This document shows positions 26,257 to 33,187 of a stretch of DNA of 33,807 nt, piece by piece. How positions within the stretch are numbered: the stretch's first letter is position 1; every line of letters begins with the position of its first letter. Location: positions 1 through 33,807 of IMG/VR virus record IMGVR_UViG_3300008625_000041; one strand, 5' to 3'. The notes beneath the pieces were generated by a model that was not told the origin of the DNA, searched no databases, and saw only the letters and a list, made by a program, of their open reading frames with translations. The position numbers were made by a program, and so were the translations under genes. This DNA is from a virus.

Positions 26257-26263
26257 ATTTTTG

Positions 26264-26334
26264 AGCGGGTGGACGGAATCGAACCGACAGCATCAGCTTG
26301 GAAGGCTGAGGTATTACCATTATACGACACTCGC
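26264..26334 (-). tRNA. tRNA-Gly (TCC)
   Basis: A 71-nt cloverleaf with anticodon loop CTTCCAA (anticodon at 26300-26302), anticodon stem TCAGC/GCTGA and a TTCGATT T-loop. The acceptor stem GCGAGTG/CACCCGC has an A-C mismatch and the T-stem GTCGG/CCGTC has a T-T mismatch. CCA is not encoded. It decodes GGA, used frequently in the Gly-rich virion genes of this window. Confidence 0.9.
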
Positions 26335-26336
26335 AG

Positions 26337-26407
26337 AGCCGATGGAGAGAATCGAACTCCCGTCGCGGACTTACAAAGACCGAGCTAAACCACTCAGCTA
26401 CATCGGC
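26337..26407 (-). tRNA. tRNA-Thr (TGT)
   Basis: A 71-nt cloverleaf with perfect acceptor stem GCCGATG/CATCGGC, anticodon loop TTTGTAA (anticodon at 26373-26375), T-arm GGGAG-TTCGATT-CTCTC. The anticodon stem CGGTC/GTCCG has one mismatch. CCA is not encoded. It decodes ACA. Only 2 bases separate it from tRNA-Gly. Confidence 0.92.
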
Positions 26408-26415
26408 AAGTTAAG

Positions 26416-26489
26416 TGGAGCTGACTGGATTCGAACCAGCGACTTCTTCCGTGCAAGGGAAGCACTCTCCCAGACTGAGTTACAGCCCC
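26416..26489 (-). tRNA. tRNA-Ala (TGC)
   Basis: A 74-nt cloverleaf with acceptor stem GGGGCTG/CAGCTCC. This contains the G3-U70 wobble pair that specifies alanine charging, agreeing with anticodon TGC (26453-26455) in loop CTTGCAC. The anticodon stem CTTCC/GGAAG and T-arm CTGG-TTCGAAT-CCAG are intact. CCA is not encoded. It decodes GCA. Confidence 0.95.
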
Positions 26490-26507
26490 GTACTTTATGT
26501 CAATAGT

Positions 26508-26624
26508 TTATTTGGGTGCAGGTGAAAAAATTTTCTTAGCACCACGCATAACTGCGACAAGAAAATTGCTTTGTTCTTTAGCAACTTTTTTTCTACTTGT
26601 AGTTTTTCTTTTTGCTTTTGGCAT
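26508..26624 (-). CDS. Small basic protein (38 aa)
   Basis: ATG to TAA, 38 aa: a very basic N-terminus MPKAKRKTTSRKKVAKEQSN, then FLVAVMRGAKKIFSPAPK. AGGAG lies 6 bases before the ATG, just beyond the stop of the gp55-like gene. Nucleic-acid binding is suggested only by charge. The antisense plus-strand frame (26497-26763) is longer but has no ribosome-binding site and runs through the gp55-like gene. A TATAAATA box on the minus strand (26643-26650) overlaps the gp55 stop codon, 19 bases before this ATG. Confidence 0.72.
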   Translation of the reverse strand: MPKAKRKTTSRKKVAKEQSNFLVAVMRGAKKIFSPAPK

Positions 26625-26645
26625 TTTAGCTCCTATTATTTTTAT

Positions 26646-27353
26646 TTATACATCTAATAAAGATCCAGTAAATTTCGTATTTATTTGTCCATCTATACGA
26701 AATTCTTCTCTCAAACTGTTTAAATATTTTTTAATCTCTGTTACAACTCTTGTTATATGTTGAGTATTCGATCTAGTCATTTCTCTTATCTGAAGATATA
26801 AATATTTCTTATTAAAATTCTCAATATTCTCTCTATTTTGCATTAGATATAACAAAGAGTACGCTACATCCATATCCTTTTTTCTATGAAAAATAGAAGA
26901 TATATTATTCTCTAAAAACTCACAAAATTGTGCTGTGAATTCTGTAACACCCTCTGTCTGATCTTCTTTATCTTTTTCATGACCAATATTTCTTTCAAAA
27001 TCAGCCGTAGCTATTTCTTTATGGGATTTCATTTTTTTATAGTTATTATTATTATGCAAAATTAAATAATTTTTTGCTACAATACTAAAATATGAAAATG
27101 CCTTCCCTTTTTCCTGAACATATTTGTGCATATTCAAAACTAAATTAGATACTACTTCATGCTTAACATCTTCAGTTGGTACATCAAAATAATAAAATTT
27201 AAATGTATGAATTATATTTTCAACTAACTTTTCTATAGGCACTCTAATTCGTTCATTATAGATTGTATTTCTTACTCTTGGATCTGTTTCTTTATTAAAC
27301 TCTACAATTGCATCTTCTGTAACTTGTCCAAAGTAAATCTTTCCTCTTGCCAT
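26646..27353 (-). CDS. gp55: Late-transcription sigma factor, gp55-like
   Basis: 235 aa. It starts MARGKIYFGQVTEDAIVEFN and carries a sigma-region-2-like helical segment: EDVKHEVVSNLVLNMHKYVQ, then GKAFSYFSIVAKNYLILHNN (about 65-105), which contacts the -10-like element and core polymerase. The C-terminal half (QIREMTRSNTQHITRVVTEI) is helical and basic. In T4, gp55 redirects host RNA polymerase to late TATAAATA promoters together with the gp45 clamp and gp33. No gp33 or gp45 is recognisable in this window. It is followed by a 38-aa basic gene and the tRNA cluster, and preceded by a small membrane-protein gene 3 bases away. Confidence 0.82.
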   Translation of the reverse strand: MARGKIYFGQVTEDAIVEFNKETDPRVRNTIYNERIRVPIEKLVENIIHTFKFYYFDVPTEDVKHEVVSNLVLNMHKYVQEKGKAFSYFSIVAKNYLILHNNNNYKKMKSHKEIATADFERNIGHEKDKEDQTEGVTEFTAQFCEFLENNISSIFHRKKDMDVAYSLLYLMQNRENIENFNKKYLYLQIREMTRSNTQHITRVVTEIKKYLNSLREEFRIDGQINTKFTGSLLDV

Positions 27354-27356
27354 ATT

Positions 27357-27617
27357 TTATTCCTCCTCAGTAATGAATTCATCTAATTCATTTACTGTTT
27401 CTTTTATTGTATCAAATATTGTTCCTACTTCATCATCAGCTTCGAAGTGTCCTGTAGAATCTATTTCTTCCAATCTTTCATTTACATTAATAATCTTTTC
27501 TCCAACATTACCAACATAATCTTCTAATAATTCTGTCTTTCTCATTAGATTCCAAATTATATAACCTTCAACTAAAAACGCTATAACAAAAATCCCTAAT
27601 AATATTTCTACTAACAT
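27357..27617 (-). CDS. Single-pass membrane protein with acidic C-terminal tail
   Basis: 86 aa. An N-terminal hydrophobic helix (LVEILLGIFVIAFLVEGYII, residues 2-21) is followed by a helical, acidic tail with EIDSTGHFEADDEVGTIFDT, then IKETVNELDEFITEEE. This GHFEADDEVG segment looks familiar from T4-like marine phages, but I know no function. It is probably inner-membrane anchored with its tail in the cytoplasm. It overlaps the HD-domain gene by one base and precedes gp55 by 3 bases, so it is co-expressed with the sigma factor. Confidence 0.65.
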   Translation of the reverse strand: MLVEILLGIFVIAFLVEGYIIWNLMRKTELLEDYVGNVGEKIINVNERLEEIDSTGHFEADDEVGTIFDTIKETVNELDEFITEEE

Positions 27618-28420
27618 TATGCATCTCCAAATAGTTCGTTAAACAAATCTTTAGATTTTTTATTCAAATTTTCTTCTTTAACTTCTTCAGGTTTTTCTTT
27701 AGAATCACTATCATCAGTTTTCAAATTACCTAACAAATTTTGATATTTTTCCTGATGTTTCTTTTCACTTACTTCAACTCCATGCTTCCACATATCATAT
27801 TCAATATGAGTCGCCATGCTATCTGCTTGATGTAGTATGTAAGCTATATTAGATTTTAAAGACCACTCTGGATTCCAACTTATATAATAAGATTTATTAG
27901 CTTCCTCATATAAACCATCAGTTAATCTTAACCCAATATACTCATTCTCACTCATTGGAATTTGAAAATGTCCAAGTAAAAATATTGCTCTATCTGTAAC
28001 TGTCATATATTGTAACTCACCATTGTGTGTGAATATCTCACCACGATTTTTTCTATGCCACTCTGAATCTTGTGGAACATAATAATCTTTATCCAAATCA
28101 CCAACTTTACCTAAGTCATGATGCATAGCAGCAAATATCAATTCCTCATCTGTAAAGTTTATCTTTGCGTTATTATTTACCCATACTTCTTTTAATTGAA
28201 GTGCACAATCTATAACATGAAGAACGTGTTCTACATAACCACCAACGTGAGCATTATGAAAATGTTCTTTACCACTTGCTGGCGCCATACACATTCTTTC
28301 TTCAAAGTAATCATACATCGTATTGAGTTTTTCTAACCGTTCACCCTCAAATGTATTTGTAATTAATTCTCTGAGTTTGTTCCAATTCTCTTGGATTTGT
28401 TCTGGAGTTAATTGTTTCAT
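27617..28420 (-). CDS. HD-domain phosphohydrolase
   Basis: 267 aa. The HD metal-binding set is complete: YVEHVLHVID (His65 and His68), MHHDLGKVGD (His101-Asp102) and LHQADSM (Asp200). Family members hydrolyse phosphate esters in nucleotides or cyclic dinucleotides. Residues 217-267 are a polar Lys/Glu-rich tail ending SKDLFNELFGDA, which could be an interaction motif. Substrate is unknown: dNTP hydrolysis, nucleotide salvage and signalling nucleotide breakdown are all possible. It overlaps the glycosyltransferase-like gene by one base, so it may supply or remove nucleotides for the neighbouring DNA-modification candidates, though this is inference. Confidence 0.78.
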   Translation of the reverse strand: MKQLTPEQIQENWNKLRELITNTFEGERLEKLNTMYDYFEERMCMAPASGKEHFHNAHVGGYVEHVLHVIDCALQLKEVWVNNNAKINFTDEELIFAAMHHDLGKVGDLDKDYYVPQDSEWHRKNRGEIFTHNGELQYMTVTDRAIFLLGHFQIPMSENEYIGLRLTDGLYEEANKSYYISWNPEWSLKSNIAYILHQADSMATHIEYDMWKHGVEVSEKKHQEKYQNLLGNLKTDDSDSKEKPEEVKEENLNKKSKDLFNELFGDA

Positions 28421-29757
28421 TATTTTACCTCATATCTATCTTTTGTTAATTTAATTGTTGGTTCATTTCGTAATCTATTTCTATATCCACTAAAAGATAT
28501 TCTAACTCCCCAACCTAAATATTCCATAATTTCTTTTTTACTTACAGACCTTTTTTTGTGAATAAAATCTATAACTTTCTTGTAACCTTCCGTATCACTT
28601 TTTAAAGTGGGAAGTTTTTTTATTGTATCATTTATCATATTGTTGAATGGAATAATTGCCTTTTCCCATTTACAATCTTCAAATCTTTTTAGTGATTTAT
28701 CCGACCACTCATTTCTTAAATCTGGCGTATCTAATAAATTTTCTACTTTAAGTATAAAATCATCTCCATCTTTATAATAACACCCAGCGCTATCAGCTAA
28801 CTCGTGATAATAATCATCATCGGAAAATAAATAAGGTACTCCAACACTCATACCATCTGTAGCAGATATAGCCCATCCACTATACTTTTGTTTAGCACAT
28901 ACACCTAAGTAACAAGAAGATAGTTTAGAAAAATATCCAACACGATCGTATTTATCTATTGTTATATATTCCCGTTCTTTTGATTCTGCTAACGGCACCC
29001 ATACCTCAAAATCTTTTCTTTTCTCCCATAACTTATCCATTTGTTCTAAAAACCAAGGATAGTTTTTATATGTATGTGGACGATGATTATATACAATTAT
29101 TTTTTTATCTGTAGTTTGTTTTTCATACTTTGGTATTTCCCAACCAAGATATTGTGGTTCAAGTATCTCATCTAATCTTTTTACTACGTCATTATTAAAA
29201 TGTTTCTTAGCATTTTTTAAAATTAAATTTTTCTGTCCTTGTGTATTAATACCACATCTAACCATTTCTAATAACCCTAAAAAATTTACATCCATCATAG
29301 TCATATTATAATTTGTAATTTCAGGAAATTCTGTCCAGTGAGTATATCCAATAAAACGTGGTTCTATATTAGTATTATTTATAATTGTATTTTTTAACTG
29401 TAATGTATGTTCTGGTAGATGAGAATAAACTATATCGTAATCTGTTTTTTTCCATTGTAATTGTTTAATTATATTAGAATAATCAAAGTGTACTCTCATA
29501 GCATTTGGATATGATGGTAAAGTTAAATTTAATTGAGTAGTATTTTCAAAATTAAGACTTGATATTTCGTGTGGTGAAAATATTGTCCAATGAATATCAT
29601 TACGAATCTTATTTAACTCTCTAATTATATTACCTAATACAACAACATAAGAATCTTTTTCTAAATCTTGCTGAAAGGTAATATTTGGATATACAAGAAT
29701 TTTATATTTATATTCTTTATCTAAAAATTTATCTTCTGTAAAATTTAATATATCCAT
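28420..29757 (-). CDS. GT-B glycosyltransferase-like protein with C-terminal winged-helix-like domain
   Basis: 445 aa. The layout is that of a GT-B transferase: an N-terminal Rossmann half (YKILVYPNITFQQDLEKDSY, DYDIVYSHLPEHTLQ, FIGYTHWTEFPE), then a second half with KKIIVYNHRPHTYKNYPWFL (about 218-238), YDRVGYFSKLSSCYLGVC and SGWAISATDGMSVGVPYLFS (about 294-315). The last resembles the donor-binding EAMACGxP motif of GT1/GT4 enzymes. Residues about 400-445 (SVSKKEIMEYLGWGVRISFS) have helix-turn-helix character. A glycosyltransferase carrying a DNA-binding-like tail and overlapping the Mom-like gene suggests DNA as acceptor. Alternatives are modification of a virion protein or host glycan. 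Donor sugar unknown. Confidence 0.65.
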   Translation of the reverse strand: MDILNFTEDKFLDKEYKYKILVYPNITFQQDLEKDSYVVVLGNIIRELNKIRNDIHWTIFSPHEISSLNFENTTQLNLTLPSYPNAMRVHFDYSNIIKQLQWKKTDYDIVYSHLPEHTLQLKNTIINNTNIEPRFIGYTHWTEFPEITNYNMTMMDVNFLGLLEMVRCGINTQGQKNLILKNAKKHFNNDVVKRLDEILEPQYLGWEIPKYEKQTTDKKIIVYNHRPHTYKNYPWFLEQMDKLWEKRKDFEVWVPLAESKEREYITIDKYDRVGYFSKLSSCYLGVCAKQKYSGWAISATDGMSVGVPYLFSDDDYYHELADSAGCYYKDGDDFILKVENLLDTPDLRNEWSDKSLKRFEDCKWEKAIIPFNNMINDTIKKLPTLKSDTEGYKKVIDFIHKKRSVSKKEIMEYLGWGVRISFSGYRNRLRNEPTIKLTKDRYEVK

Positions 29758-30386
29758 TATATATTTTTTAAAACTCTTTTTTTAATTTTATTATTAAGTG
29801 GTAACACATAAATATGTTTAGCAGGTAATTCTTCTGTCCATATATTTTCATCACCTTTTTTTATTCGTTGTCTAATATTCTCAAACTTCGGACTTTTTTT
29901 AGTTAACATTCTTGCATGATAAACTTTACCATCAGCAACCAATGCTCTACTTTCACTTGTCATTCCTAAATGTATAAAGTTTGTTGCTTTATAAATAACT
30001 CCATCATGTCCTTGTTTTGTATCTGCATATGATAATATAAGTTTATAATCTGTATTTTGTTTTAACCATCTTATTGCTTTACCTATGAAATAACTTTCTG
30101 TATTAGTTGGTGTACCATCTATACAACATAATCTATTTAATTCTATAACAGATTTTGGTTCATCTGGCATATAACTTTCTGCCACTCCTGCCATAGCAGG
30201 TATACCAAACATCATACTACCAATCATTTTAGGAATACCAAACTTTCCTTTTGGTGTAAAAAGACCAAAACAAAAACTAATATGTAATCCACGAATACTG
30301 TGAGAATAGTGATATTTTCTAATAAAATCCTCAACTGCATTGGTAGGAACTTTTTCAACAAAATAATCTGTAACCTTATCTTCCAA
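29757..30386 (-). CDS. Mom-like DNA-modification acyltransferase (GNAT-like)
   Basis: 209 aa. The pattern matches the phage Mu Mom family: FIRKYHYSHSIRG (21-33), VIELNRLCCIDG (80-91), NTESYFIGKAIRWLK (95-109), LILSYADTKQGHDGVIYKAT then NFIHLG (116-141). Mu Mom converts adenine in DNA to N6-carbamoylmethyl adenine, protecting phage DNA from restriction. Proteins of this group are compact GNAT-like enzymes without a classical acetyl-CoA loop. The called start is TTG at 30386 inside the end of the DruA-like gene (11-base overlap); the next in-frame Met is at residue 54, inside the conserved region, so an upstream non-ATG start is needed. It overlaps the glycosyltransferase gene by one base. Confidence 0.75.
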   Translation of the reverse strand: MEDKVTDYFVEKVPTNAVEDFIRKYHYSHSIRGLHISFCFGLFTPKGKFGIPKMIGSMMFGIPAMAGVAESYMPDEPKSVIELNRLCCIDGTPTNTESYFIGKAIRWLKQNTDYKLILSYADTKQGHDGVIYKATNFIHLGMTSESRALVADGKVYHARMLTKKSPKFENIRQRIKKGDENIWTEELPAKHIYVLPLNNKIKKRVLKNI

Positions 30387-31575
30387 CTTCTTTTAAATAC
30401 TTCTCTTTAGTTTCTTCCCAAGTTAATCCAATAATATCTCCATAAAATAAAATACCATCTTTTATTCTATTAGAATCTAATAACTTTTCATATCTTTTAC
30501 AAGCCTTTTTTGTCCACCATTCCATTACTCCATCAATATCTTTTTCTACTCTTGGTTTTAATTTTAATTCTTCTTTTGAAATTTCATTTCTTAAAAACTC
30601 TCTACTATTTTCATAAAAAGTTGAATAAAAAACTCCACGCTTAAACCCATGTTCATATTTAGAAGTTGATATCCCTAATTCTCTGAATATCAATGACATA
30701 ATTCTTTGTTTAATACCTGTTACGGGACCGCTTTCTCCACCTTTACTTGTAATATGTTTTTCATATTTATCTGCTCTATTTTCTTTATACCACTCATGCC
30801 ACTTCTTAAAATAATCATCATCTGGTTTCAAAGAAATTCTTCCCTTTGATTCTCCAAGAGTTTTCCAATATGGAATACCATTATACATCGAATGTATACC
30901 ATATAATGATGTAGTAGTCATACCCACTAATTTTTCACCATATAACTCTTCCCACTTCTCTCTAAATATTTTAGTAGATAATAGAGCTGCTATTAACTTA
31001 CCACCTAAAAAATTATAACCTAATGGTTGTGTAGAACAAATCGTAGTTGCTATAGCAGAATGTTTTAATCTACCATCCTCAAGTTTATTTTGTTTACTCC
31101 AACCAATCCAAGAATCTCTTGCTGTAATTGATATAACATCTGAACCTAAACATACCATTCCTAATATTTTATTACTTGTTTCATCACTTATAATAAATTT
31201 TATATTTCTTCCAGGATTTGCAGTAAACTCCATTGTATGTACAAGCCGCCTAACTAAACTCCAATATTCATTTTGTTTAGAATTTCCTTGTTCTATACAA
31301 ATTATTTTTGGTTTAATAGATCGTATCTCTTCTAAAGTTTTCTCTCTATCCAATATATTAGTAGGCTTCCATAACTTAGGTTTTAATGTATGAATTTTAC
31401 TTGCTTTTTGACGTATTTCATAATCGTTATGATTAAATTCTTTCCATTTTTTATATAATGTAGATTCCTCTACTGTCATTTCCTTTAAAGAATTCATATG
31501 ATCTATGAAATCTTTTTTTTCTTTATCATATATAAATTTATCTGGATCGTCAAAAAATTGTTCGAATAATTCCAT
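30376..31575 (-). CDS. DruA-like (DUF4338-type) protein
   Basis: 399 aa. The core (about 105-245) reads LVRRLVHTMEFTANPGRNIK, FIISDETSNKILGMVCLGSD, ISITARDSWIGWSKQNK, ICSTQPLGYNFLGGKLIAAL, then LVGMTTTSLYGIHSMYNGIP and WKTLGESKGR. The RDSWIGW, LGxNFLGGKLIA and YWKTLGESKGR blocks match the DUF4338/DruA pattern, known from the Druantia defence system. The N-terminal 95 residues and about 150 C-terminal residues (KRGVFYSTFYENSREFLRNE) are additional. The C-terminal core block resembles the Mom YKATNFIHLG block, hinting at a shared GNAT-like fold. It is immediately upstream of and overlapping the Mom-like gene, so a DNA modification or protection role is likelier than host defence here. Confidence 0.72.
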   Translation of the reverse strand: MELFEQFFDDPDKFIYDKEKKDFIDHMNSLKEMTVEESTLYKKWKEFNHNDYEIRQKASKIHTLKPKLWKPTNILDREKTLEEIRSIKPKIICIEQGNSKQNEYWSLVRRLVHTMEFTANPGRNIKFIISDETSNKILGMVCLGSDVISITARDSWIGWSKQNKLEDGRLKHSAIATTICSTQPLGYNFLGGKLIAALLSTKIFREKWEELYGEKLVGMTTTSLYGIHSMYNGIPYWKTLGESKGRISLKPDDDYFKKWHEWYKENRADKYEKHITSKGGESGPVTGIKQRIMSLIFRELGISTSKYEHGFKRGVFYSTFYENSREFLRNEISKEELKLKPRVEKDIDGVMEWWTKKACKRYEKLLDSNRIKDGILFYGDIIGLTWEETKEKYLKEVGR

Positions 31576-31595
31576 TATAACCTATTTTAAAAATT

Positions 31596-32138
31596 CTAAG
31601 GCTGGTTGCTTTTCATATTCCAATCTGCTACACCATTATCACTTAACTTATAAATTTCAGCATCAGTAAACTTATATGGTGCCTTACCTGGAGATTCTAA
31701 AACATCTATACGATTTACCCATCGTTTGTGCATAGTATCTCTAACTTGATAAACTCCATCCTTCTCACCTCTTGTTCCCTTCAAGAGCACAAAATCGCCA
31801 TAGTCAAGAAATCCACCAAATCTCTTCAAAAGATTTCTACTCACCGCTATAAATTTATATTCGGATGCTCTTTGCACCCTTATTCGCGTTCCATCCGCCA
31901 GAATGTTCGGTGTAGAATCAGTTTGACGAGTTACTGGATGATACATTGTTACATCAACCTCAATACCTACGGATTCATATTCATTTAATCTAATCTGTAA
32001 AGCATTTGCTGTTTGTGTCAACTCTTCTAACTTATTAGTCCAAATGTCTTTTTCTTTTTCAATGAACCGTATACTTACTATAGCACTTATTAATACAACC
32101 AAAATTGTATAACACAAAATCAGTTTTCTAGTTTTCAT
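31596..32138 (-). CDS. Membrane-anchored 3D/RlpA-like double-psi beta-barrel protein
   Basis: 180 aa. A basic start and hydrophobic helix (KTRKLILCYTILVVLISAIV, residues 2-21) form a signal anchor, then a helical stretch (about 28-55). A double-psi barrel follows (about 60-150): VDVTMYHPVTRQTDSTPN, ADGTRIRVQ, FIAVSRNLLKRFGGFLDYGD, YQVRDTMHKRWVNRIDVLE. The last fits the 3D-domain pattern, with two of three signature aspartates (D134 and D145) present and the first replaced by Ser (IAVS). Such domains occur in murein-acting proteins, so this may help remodel peptidoglycan in lysis. It is probably periplasmic, facing outward from the inner membrane. Confidence 0.7.
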   Translation of the reverse strand: MKTRKLILCYTILVVLISAIVSIRFIEKEKDIWTNKLEELTQTANALQIRLNEYESVGIEVDVTMYHPVTRQTDSTPNILADGTRIRVQRASEYKFIAVSRNLLKRFGGFLDYGDFVLLKGTRGEKDGVYQVRDTMHKRWVNRIDVLESPGKAPYKFTDAEIYKLSDNGVADWNMKSNQP

Positions 32139-32158
32139 AATAATCCCTATTGTTAGTT

Positions 32159-32168
32159 AATAAATATA
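32159..32168 (-). promoter_or_regulatory. Candidate phage promoter motif upstream of the 3D/RlpA-like gene
   Basis: Sense-strand TATATTTATT (9/10 match to TATATTTATA) lies 21 bases before the ATG at 32138, identical spacing to the perfect copy upstream of 33167. It sits in a 78-base intergenic gap and may start transcription of the 31596-to-26508 operon. Confidence 0.35.
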
Positions 32169-32216
32169 ACCTTAATTCTTATAACTTACATAATTTATTA
32201 TTAAATATCAAGTCAT

Positions 32217-32771
32217 TTATATCCAATATTTTTCTTGATCTGTATACCAACTAGCTATGGTATATCTATTATGTTTATAAACTTTTCTAACTCCATGCGC
32301 ATATTTAATATCAGATGGGAAAATAATTAATGTCCCTTTTTGTGGTATTATATCACCAAACTTCTGAAAATAAAATTGTCCACCTTCAAAATCATCATTT
32401 AAAAATATTATAGATGAATGTGTTCTAAATGGAGTATCATTTGGTTCTCCTGATGGATAAAATGCATTATCAGCATGTAATCCCAATTTATCTCCAGGTT
32501 TCCACCTAACTATCTGTAAAGTATCTCTTTTAACATTTGTATTATAATATTTTTTTATTCTTTTATATGTTCTATTTGAAACATAATCTAATACTTTCCG
32601 TAATTCTACTGATTTAATACTATGATACCACATAACCCTATAACGAAAACTTTCTGCTTGTGGTACTTCTTCTGGATTCTGTAAAACTATATCGTAATTA
32701 TTCTCATAATACTCTATTAAAAATGAGCATAACTCATTTGATATAAAACCTGGAAATGATAGAAAGCTCAC
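32217..32771 (-). CDS. 2-oxoglutarate/Fe(II) dioxygenase, prolyl-4-hydroxylase-like
   Basis: 184 aa. The double-stranded beta-helix signature is complete: LGLHADNAF with the HxD pair H99/D101, YAHGVRKV with the distal His159, and RYTIASWYT whose Arg169 would bind the 2-oxoglutarate carboxylate. WKPGDKLGLHAD, SSIIFLNDDFEGGQFYFQ and PQKGTLIIFPSD are typical P4H strands. Marine phage enzymes of this kind are of unknown substrate; prolyl, lysyl or nucleobase hydroxylation are all possible. The start is a GTG (32769-32771) directly abutting the TAA of the upstream small protein, so translation is probably reinitiated from it and the two products may be partners. Confidence 0.88.
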   Translation of the reverse strand: MSFLSFPGFISNELCSFLIEYYENNYDIVLQNPEEVPQAESFRYRVMWYHSIKSVELRKVLDYVSNRTYKRIKKYYNTNVKRDTLQIVRWKPGDKLGLHADNAFYPSGEPNDTPFRTHSSIIFLNDDFEGGQFYFQKFGDIIPQKGTLIIFPSDIKYAHGVRKVYKHNRYTIASWYTDQEKYWI

Positions 32772-33167
32772 TTACCCTGGTAAAGGACCTCCAGGAAAAT
32801 CAAAAAATGAACAAGTTAATGGATCATCATCTCCACCTACAGAAGCTGGAGCCCACCCCCATCCATCAGATTCACTACTTGAATACGAACTTGTTCCGAT
32901 ATATTCCCATTGTTGTTCTAACTCAGATCCACTAAATGCCAAAAGGCCCCAATGATTATAGGTACAAAACTGTAAATTTACTTCAGATCCTGTTAATGCT
33001 GTTTCTGACCAATAATAGGCTGAACAAGAAGATGTAGCTTCAGTTAAAAATATGTGTTCTCTTGGATCCAAATTTATTGAGCCAGAAAGCGCATTTATTC
33101 TTGCTTGTTTAGCATAAGTTGGTTTAAAATGTACTATACCAAAATATCTGTGTCCTCTAATTGCCAT
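32772..33167 (-). CDS. Small Ser/Gly/Trp-rich protein ending in a Pro-Gly tail
   Basis: 131 aa, starting MAIRGHRYFGIVHFKPTYAK. There are YYWSETALTGSEVN, YNHWGLLAFSGSELEQQWEY and a SSYSSSESDGWGWAP run, and the C-terminus is DFPGGPLPG. The TGSE and FSGSE turns resemble those in this phage's virion proteins, so a structural role is plausible; I recognise no family. AAGGA lies about 6 bases before the ATG. Its TAA directly precedes the GTG start of the P4H-like gene, so the two are co-translated. The Pro-Gly tail is of the xPG type that prolyl hydroxylases of other systems modify, which makes the pair interesting but does not prove a substrate relation. Confidence 0.6.
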   Translation of the reverse strand: MAIRGHRYFGIVHFKPTYAKQARINALSGSINLDPREHIFLTEATSSCSAYYWSETALTGSEVNLQFCTYNHWGLLAFSGSELEQQWEYIGTSSYSSSESDGWGWAPASVGGDDDPLTCSFFDFPGGPLPG

Positions 33168-33187
33168 AACTATTCCTTAATATTAAC

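Noticed and set aside
26237-26506. 89-aa plus-strand frame
   Set aside because: It runs antisense through the terminator and all three tRNA genes; the apparent peptide only reflects tRNA sequence.
26643-26650. T4 late box TATAAATA on the minus strand at the gp55 stop codon
   Set aside because: It is formed partly by the stop codon GTA TAA and is only 19 bases from the next ATG; kept as a remark but not as a promoter.
26497-26763. 88-aa plus-strand frame with hydrophobic stretch LLVVFLFAFGILAPIIF
   Set aside because: It is antisense to the 38-aa basic gene and the end of the gp55-like gene. The hydrophobicity comes from complementing Lys-rich codons, and there is no ribosome-binding site.
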